Positions 16,275 through 24,657 of a stretch of 64,000 nt of DNA are shown here, piece by piece. Where the stretch lies: the NCBI GenBank assembly GCA_016786705.1, contig JAEUVV010000009.1:124001-188000 (forward strand), read 5' to 3'. Below the pieces are notes generated by a model. The model was not told where the DNA came from, searched no databases, and saw nothing but the letters and a program-made list of their open reading frames with translations. Numbering within the stretch: position 1 is the stretch's first letter; the number at the start of each line of letters is the position of its first letter. This DNA comes from Taibaiella sp. (GTDB taxonomy: Bacteria > Bacteroidota > Bacteroidia > Chitinophagales > Chitinophagaceae). A program made the translations under genes and the position numbers.

Positions 16275-18059
16275 TCAATAGTGGCTTAAAATATAATTGA
16301 TCGCCGCATCCTGCTGTTTTAAAAACTCATCAAGAGAAGGCGCTATAACAATGTCGGGAACGATACCGCTGCCCTTAAGCTGTGTATCGAGCGGCCGTGC
16401 ATCCTGGTTAACATATACAATAGAAAAACCGGTCTGTATACCGGTATGGGGCAATTGGTAGATAAAGGGCAAATGCCCATTGTGCTCATAATAGCCGCCA
16501 CAGGTTTCCTGCCCTATAGTAATACAATTAGTATAGGCCTTAACCAGCGAAGCGAGGTGAGCCCCCGCGGATGCTACCTGCTCATCCACCAGTAAAAAAA
16601 CGGTACCCTTAAAAGGTGTTTTGTGGGGTAAAACCAGGGGGTTAAAGCTATCGCTTAAATAATACTTCCCGTTAACCCCTACCGGGAAGCGCTGTTTCAG
16701 GTGTACATCCAGCTCCGCACTATTCGTCACGCCATTGGCCAGGAAAAAGGGGCTGATGACCAGCGCCTCTTTTTCGGGTACTTCATTAAAACTGCTATAA
16801 GCAAAATTAGCATCCCGGAACGGCCGGTCGCTCATATAAGAAAATGTCTTTTCATATAAAAAACCCGCTCCCCCGGTGTTATACCTTAGGTCCAGTATCA
16901 ACCGGTTGTTGCGGTTTTGGTTAAGGATCGTAAAGGCCGAGTCCAGGAATGTTACATACCGGGCATAATTACTATCCTGCTGATGCTGTGCAAAATCAAA
17001 ACCTCTTATCGAAAGCTGGAACAGGTCCTGCCTGAGGCGGGTAAAGCTATACTTCTCTTTACGCAGCAGGCTGTCCCATCCAAGTGTATGTCTTTTTTCC
17101 TGCATTTGTTCAAAAGTACCCACATCAAGCCCCGGAAGGGTCAGTACATTTTCTTTACCTTCCGATTTATATTTTACGCGGTACCGGGTACTGGGGCCGA
17201 ACTCTATAAGGTATTTTTCTTTTAGCCCTTTCTGGAAGGCCAACCGTTCCTTATAGGGGCGGGAAAATCCGTCTGAATGATAATACTTGGCCAATCGCGC
17301 TATCAGCTCCGGGGCAGTTACCTCGTTTACTGATATAATTTCAGCACCCAAAGGAATCTGCTGATGAACGCCGTTGTGGACCAGGGTACCGTTGAGGTTG
17401 TGAATGGTAATGGGGAAATAGATGTTTTGCCCGGCGAAATAATCTTTTATTACCTGGGGCAAGTAAGTCACATTATGGCAGCTCCCTTCAAAGTCGGTAA
17501 GGATAACGATAACTTTGTAGAAATCAAAGATATGGTTGCAATGCTGTATTACTTCCTCTTCCGCCCATTTATAGATGCTATCTATTTGCTGCCGGCTCCT
17601 GTATACCCACAAGCCGGAATTCGCCCGGAAACGGATGCGCTTAAAAGTAGCCAGGTCATCCAGCCATTCATTTTTATCAAATGCTGTTGCTAGCCGGCCG
17701 GGCCCGGGTTGCTCCCGGATGAGCAGTTGCATATCCCTTGCCTGCTCCAGGTAAGCAGCCGGCCATATTTTTATAACAGGATTTTTAGCTTTTTTAGGAT
17801 CAAACAGCAACCGTTCTACAGACCCTATAGCAGGAGCCAGGTCTTGCTCCTGCCACTTCCCGTCCGGAGTGTAATAACCAATGACCAGGTTAGCTTCAGG
17901 AGCACTTACCTCCAGCCAGGTAGCTTTGCGGGACTTAACAGTATAGTTGAGCGTATCCCCCTGCTTTAAGATTGTGGCGACCTGGACATATGCTTCCGGG
18001 GCATATAAAAAGGGAATAATAAAAAGGATAAGAAAACGGAGCTTCCGGAGCTTAAGCAC
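16275..18059 (-). CDS. S41 family (C-terminal processing-like) peptidase with altered active site
   Basis: 594 aa from GTG 18059; there is no ATG before the upstream in-frame stop. Signal peptide at residues 1-25 predicts export. An S41 core occupies about 340-560: RLILDLRYNTGG (386-397) and FLLVDEQVASAGAHLAS (488-504) with the probable nucleophile Ser497. In CtpA-type enzymes the nucleophile is followed by Glu and a catalytic Lys about 25 residues on; here the run is SAGAH and the later block is IGQETCGGYYEHNG, with Gly where Lys is expected. The S41 subfamilies with GxxTxGG rather than GxxTxGK share this, so it may use another mechanism or be inactive. Convergent with the YihY gene. Confidence 0.82.
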   Translation of the reverse strand: MLKLRKLRFLILFIIPFLYAPEAYVQVATILKQGDTLNYTVKSRKATWLEVSAPEANLVIGYYTPDGKWQEQDLAPAIGSVERLLFDPKKAKNPVIKIWPAAYLEQARDMQLLIREQPGPGRLATAFDKNEWLDDLATFKRIRFRANSGLWVYRSRQQIDSIYKWAEEEVIQHCNHIFDFYKVIVILTDFEGSCHNVTYLPQVIKDYFAGQNIYFPITIHNLNGTLVHNGVHQQIPLGAEIISVNEVTAPELIARLAKYYHSDGFSRPYKERLAFQKGLKEKYLIEFGPSTRYRVKYKSEGKENVLTLPGLDVGTFEQMQEKRHTLGWDSLLRKEKYSFTRLRQDLFQLSIRGFDFAQHQQDSNYARYVTFLDSAFTILNQNRNNRLILDLRYNTGGAGFLYEKTFSYMSDRPFRDANFAYSSFNEVPEKEALVISPFFLANGVTNSAELDVHLKQRFPVGVNGKYYLSDSFNPLVLPHKTPFKGTVFLLVDEQVASAGAHLASLVKAYTNCITIGQETCGGYYEHNGHLPFIYQLPHTGIQTGFSIVYVNQDARPLDTQLKGSGIVPDIVIAPSLDEFLKQQDAAINYILSHY

Positions 18060-18082
18060 TGGCGTAATATATTGATCAGGAC

Positions 18083-18090
18083 TAAAAATA
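18083..18090 (-). promoter_or_regulatory. Possible -7 element for the S41 peptidase gene
   Basis: Minus-strand TATTTTTA matches 7 of 8 positions of TAnnTTTG, about 24 bases before the GTG start. Confidence 0.3.
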
Positions 18091-18339
18091 GGTATAAATT
18101 TAGAAGGTTATGCTCAAAAAGCACATTAACCTAAAAGGTTTGCGTCAATATTAAAATTAAAAGAAAGAGGCAACGGCAACCTGAATTTTTAACCTTACCG
18201 GGCTAAAATAAATAAGCAATCATACAGACACTTAAGGTAAATTATACAAAACACTGATTAACAAAACAAAAGAACAAAAGATTAAATAAAAAACCGGTCA
18301 AACAACTTTACATAGCAAACATAAACACTTCATATACAA

Positions 18340-19719
18340 TTACTTTTCGGAAATAAACGGCCTGTTCATTTTCTCATCGTCTAATTCTCCCTCCCAGCGG
18401 GCAATAACGGCACTGGCCAGGCAGTTGCCGGTTACATTTACCGAAGTCCGGGCCATATCCATCAATTCATCGATACCCAGTATGGCCATGATCGGCAGCA
18501 TAGGCAGGTCAAAAGAAGTAGCCACACCCATTAGAATGACGAGAGAAGCCCTGGGCACACCGGCCACTCCTTTACTGGTGAGCATAAGTGTAATACCGAT
18601 CAACAATTGCTCACCGAAAGAAAGGTCCTTGCCCGCTACCTGGGCCACGAATATGCTGGCCAGGGATAAGTAAAGTGTAGTACCGTCCAGGTTAAAAGTA
18701 TAACCGGTAGGCAGTACAAAGGAAACAATTTTGCGTGGTACTCCTATCTTTTCCATGTTTTCCATAGCCAGGGGAAGTGCCGATTCCGAGCTCGTGGTAG
18801 CAAATGCTATAGATACCGGCTCAGCGATGGCGCGCACAAAATTGCGGATATTAATGCGGCAAATGAGGGCGATCGGCAACAAAACAATCAATACAAAAAC
18901 AATTAATGTGACATAAAGTGTTGCCAGTAATTTTAACAGGGACACCAGCATTTCTACACCCATATGGGCAGAAGTATAAGCTATAGCCCCGCCTACACCC
19001 AGTGGTGCAAAGCGCATAATGAAGTTGGTAAAACGAAACATGGTTTCTGCCAAACTTTCAGTAAAGCGCAAAACAGGCTCTTTCTTCTCTATAGATAAAT
19101 GGGCCAGGGCAATACCGAATATAATACTGAAAACCACGATAGGTAATACATCCCCATGGTACATAGATTTAATAATATTTTCAGGAAATATATTTATAAT
19201 ATGATCTTGCCAGGTCATGGCACTGGCCTGCGGCAGCTCTTCATGAAGGTTAAGCGGAATGACGACCCCGGCACCTGCCTGGGAGATATTGATCGCGATC
19301 AGCCCAAGCAAAAGGGCAAGGGTTGTTACCACCTCGAAATACAATAAAGACTTCCAACCCATACGTCCCAATTGCTTCATATTGGAATGTGAAGCGATGC
19401 CTACAACGAGTGTCGAAAAAAGGATTGGGGCGATGATGGTCTTGATCAGCCTTAAAAAAATCTTACTCAGGAAATTCATCTTATCGCCGATTTCCGGGAA
19501 ATAAAGCCCTAACTGGACGCCGAGTATCATGGATAAGATAATCCAGGAAGTAAGCGATTTTTTAAAAAATGAATAAATTATAAATATAACCGTGAAACAC
19601 AACCAAATTATTTCTAATATAATTTTAGGAAAAGAAAGCCATTCATTAATATATAAAATAGAAACAATACTTGAAAATAAGAAGGAAAGTAGGGTAATTA
19701 TATTTATTTTATTTTTCAT
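18340..19719 (-). CDS. Dicarboxylate/amino-acid:cation symporter (DAACS family)
   Basis: 459 aa sodium- or proton-coupled carrier of the GltP/DctA/GltPh fold in the inner membrane. Visible: TIIAPILFSTLVVGIASH, the HP1-like TTSSESALPLAMENM (normally SSSAATLP), the NxDGT motif FNLDGTTLYLSLA, and the LLTSKG-like LMLTSKGVAGVP plus VTGNCLASAVIARWEG near the end. The substrate (glutamate/aspartate or C4-dicarboxylate) cannot be fixed. The first 60 residues, with two extra hydrophobic segments (MKNKINIITLLSFLFSSIV...), go beyond the usual N-terminus, which begins near SLTSWIILSMILG. This extension is AT-rich like the flanking intergenic DNA. Confidence 0.9.
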   Translation of the reverse strand: MKNKINIITLLSFLFSSIVSILYINEWLSFPKIILEIIWLCFTVIFIIYSFFKKSLTSWIILSMILGVQLGLYFPEIGDKMNFLSKIFLRLIKTIIAPILFSTLVVGIASHSNMKQLGRMGWKSLLYFEVVTTLALLLGLIAINISQAGAGVVIPLNLHEELPQASAMTWQDHIINIFPENIIKSMYHGDVLPIVVFSIIFGIALAHLSIEKKEPVLRFTESLAETMFRFTNFIMRFAPLGVGGAIAYTSAHMGVEMLVSLLKLLATLYVTLIVFVLIVLLPIALICRINIRNFVRAIAEPVSIAFATTSSESALPLAMENMEKIGVPRKIVSFVLPTGYTFNLDGTTLYLSLASIFVAQVAGKDLSFGEQLLIGITLMLTSKGVAGVPRASLVILMGVATSFDLPMLPIMAILGIDELMDMARTSVNVTGNCLASAVIARWEGELDDEKMNRPFISEK

Positions 19720-20575
19720 TTTTATATTTTATAATATTAAAAAAATATCTTAAAGATGATCTTGTAAATATACCAAATATAAAGGATTTAACAAATAAAG
19801 TTGAGCAATTTTTCAATACAATTTATAAAAAATCATTATTTCAAACACGTTTTTTATATTAAAATTTAAATAACATATTTTTCACTTTATTTACTTAATA
19901 TAAGTAATTGCAAATCAATTATTAAAAGCTTTTTAATATAAAAATATAAAATAAAATGCCAAAAAGTCATAAATAGTAAAATAAAAATAATAAATATTTC
20001 ATTTTCATTTTATTATAACAGTTAAATAAAGCTAATTATAGAATACAAATTTCATATCAAATGATTAATAAGGTGTAAAAAATAAAAACAAATTATTATT
20101 TTAAATAATTTATAGGCTCAATGACGGGTAATAAAATGACCAGGTCTAAAATAAAGGGGTATAGAAAAGGCTTCTAAATAAATCTGGGTTATTTCATATA
20201 AATATTCATAGTTTTTAATTAGTTATTTATTAAATATAAAATTATTAAATAAATAAACCCCACCCTATTTTGCTATAAAAAAGCAATCTTTCATAACATT
20301 TTATAATTATTTTTAATAATTATAAAATATAAATTAAATAAATTTCAAATTATTAGATAACAAAATATAAAAGGGGTACACCCTACTGATAAATGACTTA
20401 AAAAAGTGCCTTAAAATTCAGCAAAAAATAATAATATTTAAAATAATATCAATTTATAAATTATTTAAATTAAAATAAATAATAATTTTTTAGAAAGAAA
20501 AAATAGTTGAATGGAAATATTTTACATAAATAAAATAGTTAAACTAAAATTTAAAAGACATTACCTTATTATCCC
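19720..20575. other. Extremely AT-rich gene-free island
   Basis: About 850 bases made almost only of A and T with many TAAT/AAATA runs and no ORF of note on either strand. It differs sharply from the rest of the window. It may be a relic, a curved-DNA or nucleoid-protein binding region, or an AT-rich upstream regulatory region for the symporter. No inverted repeats long enough to define an element were found. Confidence 0.7.
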
Positions 20576-20623
20576 TAAGGCCTAGCCCTCCTCCGGGCTT
20601 TCACTTTAACACATCTAGCAAAA

Positions 20624-20797
20624 ATGCATATCTCTTACCGGGATATTTATAGAAATAAATATTTATTACAGGTATTGTTTTCGTTATGCTTTATTTCCCA
20701 GTCTACTATCAGCCACTCACAGGTACCCCGGTGTACCGACTCTAACGCGGGCAATTACTACCCGGCGGCAACTAAAAATGATGGCCCTTGTCTTTAA
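20624..20797 (+). pseudogene. Remnant of a secreted protein gene (signal peptide plus Cys-rich repeat start)
   Basis: A 57-aa ORF: an N-terminal positive stretch and a hydrophobic core ending in SHSQ (residues about 14-33), i.e. a signal peptide, followed by 'RCTDSNAGNYYPAATKNDGPC'-like sequence (residues 36-56). That matches the 'CTDPxAxNYxPxAxxDDGSC' repeat found many times over in large secreted proteins of Bacteroidota. The frame stops right after one repeat. The following DNA to about 21000 shows only short blocks of readable frame with stops, so I read this as the 5' stump of a decayed surface protein. A short intact peptide is also possible. Confidence 0.4.
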
Positions 20798-21267
20798 CCG
20801 AAAAGTAATTATCGACCTGTATTTTTGTCAGCCTTTACTGTAACTATCCGGGAGACTTCCGGACGGATCACTTGGGACATAGTTGAGCGAATAATAATAT
20901 TATCGGAGTAATTTAGGAGCAGCACAGGCGTCCTGTTACTACCAAAAGATAGTAGTAATAGGATCCTGGAAAAAACTAATAGATCTTATAAAGCAAAGAA
21001 GAAGATCACTTTTATATAAGTCCGGAACTTATTGTCGCTGTGGATTAAAAGCTAAAATTTCAATTGTCATTTAGCAAGCATTCTAAACTTAAAAGCAGGC
21101 CGGCCACTTAAGTAATAAAGAGCCTGTCAATAAATTGACCGGCTGTAGCTTAGCTGATAAGAACAGCTTTTAACCTACAGACCGGAAGGCTAGAAATTGA
21201 AGGCAAGCTTCCCGGTCTGTACTAATAAAATACCTAAATAGTGCTAGCCAAATATATAGAGACGCAT
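20798..21267. other. Non-coding interval downstream of the remnant and the histidine kinase
   Basis: No convincing gene. Balanced base composition, unlike the AT-rich stretch before it. It includes an inverted repeat, ACAGACCGGAAG (near 21177) facing CTTCCCGGTCTGT (near 21209), with one bulged base, which could terminate the minus-strand kinase gene although it has no T-tract on that strand. Confidence 0.45.
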
Positions 21268-23148
21268 TTATAATGACTTTACAGTAATTACAACACTTGT
21301 ACCCTTGCCCACTTCACTTTCAATAGCAATACTGCCATTAATTTTAGCTACTCTATGCTTTAAATTAAGCAGGCCACTCCCTTTTAAGTGAGCTGAATCC
21401 GGCACAAAGCCCTTGCCATTGTCTGCAACCTTCAAGGTTATCTGGTCATTTTCCTGATCAAGCGATACCAGGGCTTCTTCAGCAGCTGAATGCTTGCTGA
21501 TGTTATTAAGCAGCTCCTTGGCAACGGAGAGCAATTCCGCACTTATAGCTTTGCCTATTCTGAGCTCTTCCGGTGCATGGACTTTAATGTTCAGATTTGT
21601 TTTCATACTAATGGTCTCGCAGTACTTCCTGATAGCGGTCTTCAGGTCCGCATATTCCAATTCCGAAGGCTTAAGGTTATAGGCTATGTCTCGTACAGAA
21701 ACAGCGGCTTCCGAAATCAATGTGTAGATCTGGTTTATTTCATCCCGGTCACTAAACTTTTCAAGCATCGCCATTTCAAACCTCAGCCGGATACTTGAAA
21801 CAAGGCTACCTAAGCTATCATGCAAATCCATCGCGATCCGCTCCCGCTCCTTGTATTCACCTTCCAGGTAAGATTGCATTTTCGTGAGTTCATTTTCTTT
21901 CTGCTTCAGCTTTTGCTTATTGGATTGCCGTATGTACACTATAGCAGCTGCCATGGCAATAATTATGGCCGCTGAAATACTGGCCAGCACCCAGTTCCGC
22001 TGTTTTTTGAGCAGGTTGTTCTTTTGATTCAATAGTAATTTTGACGCTAAAATATGTTTATCCTTCTCAATGACTTTGTACTTGTAGTCCAGGTAGTTTA
22101 ACTCTTGTTGCATAGATAATCCGGCTATACTGTCCCGGATGGATATATGCTTTTTATAATGGTCAAGACTCTCTTTATAATGGCCTGTGGCATAAGACAG
22201 TTCACTTTTATAAAGGTATAATTTACGCTCATCGGCTATCGAGCCGGGCTTAAACGTATCTACTATATGAGCAGCGGCTGCATAATTCTTGAGTTTGATT
22301 AAGGTTGCTATTTGCCAGAGACTGATCTCTTTATAATGTCCCGGATTTCTGAACTGAATAATTTGCTCACTTTCACTAAGCACAGCGAGCGCTTTAGTAT
22401 AGTCACCTTTATTGAAGTACATTTCACCAATTCCCAGTAAAGCAAGCTGTGCGATGTGGGGTAAATCATGCTTTTTACCTATCTCAACCGCTTCCTGCAA
22501 TTTAATTAACGCAGAATCCCATAGGTATAACTGGGCGTAAAGCATTCCTGCACCGGATAATGATGTGCCGAGATTATGGTTATTGTTTAGCTGCCTTGCT
22601 AGTTTTTCTGCAGTCAGGCAGTATTGCAGGGCTTTTTGAAACCCTTGCGGCTGATTTCTTTCTGACAATACCGTCCATATATGGGCATTGTGCAACGCGA
22701 TGGCCAGTAAGCCCTCTTTTGATGCCGCGTTTAACTCCGCTGCTTTTTCAAGATATTGCAGTGAAACGAAATAATCTCCTAACTGAATACCTGCTTCTGA
22801 TACTTTAATGCAGGAAAGTACTTTAAAACTATCCAGCCTCCTGGAACCGCTACGCTCGATAAGGGGTTGTAACAATGCGATCGCTTCACGGGCCTTCCCG
22901 ACCTGGATCATTTTTATACTCTTAAAAAATGATAAACGCGTTTCGCCTTCTGCATAGTTTATTTTTTTCGATATATCGATCAGTTTATTTACTTCAACCG
23001 TATCCAGTGTTTTATTAGGATTGTTTTCTTTTATTCGCTGAATTGCCGCATCAATATATATACGTTCACTACCGGCCTGCGCGGAAGAACAGAAGGTAAT
23101 GGCTATATTTAAAATAATGAAATAGCCAATAAAACAGATCGTTTTCAT
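21268..23148 (-). CDS. TPR-containing sensor histidine kinase (NarL-type partner)
   Basis: 626 aa. Signal peptide (1-25), a periplasmic TPR-like region (about 60-345; for example ALLGIGEMYFNKGDYTKALAVL), one TM helix (about 386-406), coiled coil, then a HisKA_3-type dimerisation domain with H443 in RERIAMDLHDSLGS and an HATPase_c domain with VAKELLNNISKHS (N-box) and VADNGKGF (G1) near 543-581. It should phosphorylate the NarL-type regulator encoded just upstream. The TPR region is the presumed sensor; the signal is unknown. Same architecture as the kinase at 41569-43500. Confidence 0.9.
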   Translation of the reverse strand: MKTICFIGYFIILNIAITFCSSAQAGSERIYIDAAIQRIKENNPNKTLDTVEVNKLIDISKKINYAEGETRLSFFKSIKMIQVGKAREAIALLQPLIERSGSRRLDSFKVLSCIKVSEAGIQLGDYFVSLQYLEKAAELNAASKEGLLAIALHNAHIWTVLSERNQPQGFQKALQYCLTAEKLARQLNNNHNLGTSLSGAGMLYAQLYLWDSALIKLQEAVEIGKKHDLPHIAQLALLGIGEMYFNKGDYTKALAVLSESEQIIQFRNPGHYKEISLWQIATLIKLKNYAAAAHIVDTFKPGSIADERKLYLYKSELSYATGHYKESLDHYKKHISIRDSIAGLSMQQELNYLDYKYKVIEKDKHILASKLLLNQKNNLLKKQRNWVLASISAAIIIAMAAAIVYIRQSNKQKLKQKENELTKMQSYLEGEYKERERIAMDLHDSLGSLVSSIRLRFEMAMLEKFSDRDEINQIYTLISEAAVSVRDIAYNLKPSELEYADLKTAIRKYCETISMKTNLNIKVHAPEELRIGKAISAELLSVAKELLNNISKHSAAEEALVSLDQENDQITLKVADNGKGFVPDSAHLKGSGLLNLKHRVAKINGSIAIESEVGKGTSVVITVKSL

Positions 23149-23450
23149 ATTGTTTCCTACTTATTGTCCCTGATATAGTAATGGCTACACCAGGTAAAAG
23201 AATGATCCATAATTGATACTCTAAATCAATTTGAAAATCAATTGCATTAAAGTTAGTTTAATCCATAATTAATTGAAAATAAAAATCTGTATATTTTTTT
23301 AAAAATATACAGATTAGACTATTCTGCGGTTCTTTGCAAGTACTATTTTCCTGCCCGGTAAAAGTTTTTAATATATGATAGCTTCAATTTACTACAAATC
23401 CATAAAAGCTATGTAGCTTGCTTCGAACTGGTTTATGATGTTAGTAACGT

Positions 23451-24095
23451 TTATTCAATAAGCCCGTTTTTGCGCGCAAAAGCAACTAATTCCAGTACCG
23501 TTTTGCTTTTAGTCTTTTTCATCATATTGCGCTTATGGGTCATCACGGTAAGGGGACTGAGGTAAAGGGTTTCGGCAATCTTTTCAATAGAAAGACCTGC
23601 TGCGAAAAGGTTAAGCAATTCAATTTCTCTATTGCTGAGCGGGTTTTGTACAGAACTATGATTTTCTAATACCTGGCGTATGAAGTCTGATAAATACTGC
23701 TCTTTCCGGTCAATATGCTTGAGCGCTTCCAGTAGTTGTTCAATACCTTCAGTTTTATTGACAATAGCATCCGGTCTAATCTGTAACATTTCATTAATGA
23801 TCATCGGGTTGGCGACAGAGCTTAAAAACAGCGTCTTTATTTTTTTATCCATCATCCTGATTTCCTTAATCATACTCAGGCCATTTTTCCCCGGCATATA
23901 GTAATCAAGTATAACTAAAGTACCCGATTGATCATATATACTTTTATGTAAAAAAAAACTGGTAACCTCCTCTTCTGTTTTACAGATATGTATGGACTTG
24001 AATATTTTAAATCGCTCCAGAACAGAAGAAAGCGACTCTGCAAATAGAACATGATCATCAATAATGATGGCATTGTATTGCTGTAATGTGTTCAT
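23451..24095 (-). CDS. NarL/LuxR-type response regulator
   Basis: 214 aa from ATG 24095 (an earlier in-frame ATG at 24161 adds 22 residues with no family match). Receiver domain 1-120: acidic pair IIDDH (11-15), phospho-acceptor Asp64 in LVILDYYMP, and NKTEG with the conserved Lys. LuxR-type HTH at about 150-214 (LSNREIELLNLFAAGLSIEKIAETLYLSPLTVMTHKRNMM). Encoded upstream of its kinase with a 300-base gap. It faces away from the large surface-protein gene at 24658, which it may control; that is inference. Confidence 0.9.
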   Translation of the reverse strand: MNTLQQYNAIIIDDHVLFAESLSSVLERFKIFKSIHICKTEEEVTSFFLHKSIYDQSGTLVILDYYMPGKNGLSMIKEIRMMDKKIKTLFLSSVANPMIINEMLQIRPDAIVNKTEGIEQLLEALKHIDRKEQYLSDFIRQVLENHSSVQNPLSNREIELLNLFAAGLSIEKIAETLYLSPLTVMTHKRNMMKKTKSKTVLELVAFARKNGLIE

Positions 24096-24657
24096 ACTTT
24101 TTTTGTTTTGCAAAAATGAAAGGTAACATCCCCAATATTGCTTTACCAAAGCGCTGTACACAGGAATATATAATCAGCAGCTCCTTCACCTGCAAGAATC
24201 ATTTGAACGCTTTACTTATTCGTTGCGTGTAAAAGCAATTAGGGGAGCAAAGATAGAAATTGTTTCCATGTTTTAATATTTCTTAATGCTTTTGCTTAAA
24301 GATAGTATATATATGGTACTCACCTTATAAGCACTACTTTATTTTAGGTAATTCTACCATTATACAATTACTATTATAAGTAAATATGACCATTGGCTAC
24401 CATTATAGCGAGTAGCTTAGGAACCTGATTACAAACTTTAGCTGAAAGTCCTATTATTTTGCCCGTAAAATTAATGCTCCTACACAAATAAATTCATTAA
24501 AATATGAATATTAAAGATTAATACAACTATACTTTTATTATAGATTATAGCCGCATTCAGCTCCGCTTTTAAAAATAAAAGCACCTACAGATGATGAAAG
24601 CCCACCTTCTCAATCATTTTCACATAAACCATGTATCATAAATAAAAAAAAAGCAAG
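24096..24657. other. Divergent intergenic region, AT-rich
   Basis: 562 bases between the regulator (minus) and the 1502-aa surface protein (plus). No ORF or perfect -7 box was found on the plus strand; on the minus strand CATTTTTG (24111-24118) differs from TAnnTTTG by one base. It is the likely control region for both genes. Confidence 0.4.

Noticed and set aside
21135..21215. tRNA-like stretch (TAGCTTAGCTGATAAGA resembles a D-arm)
   Set aside because: The D-stem does not close, no anticodon stem fits, and no TTCRA T-loop is present.
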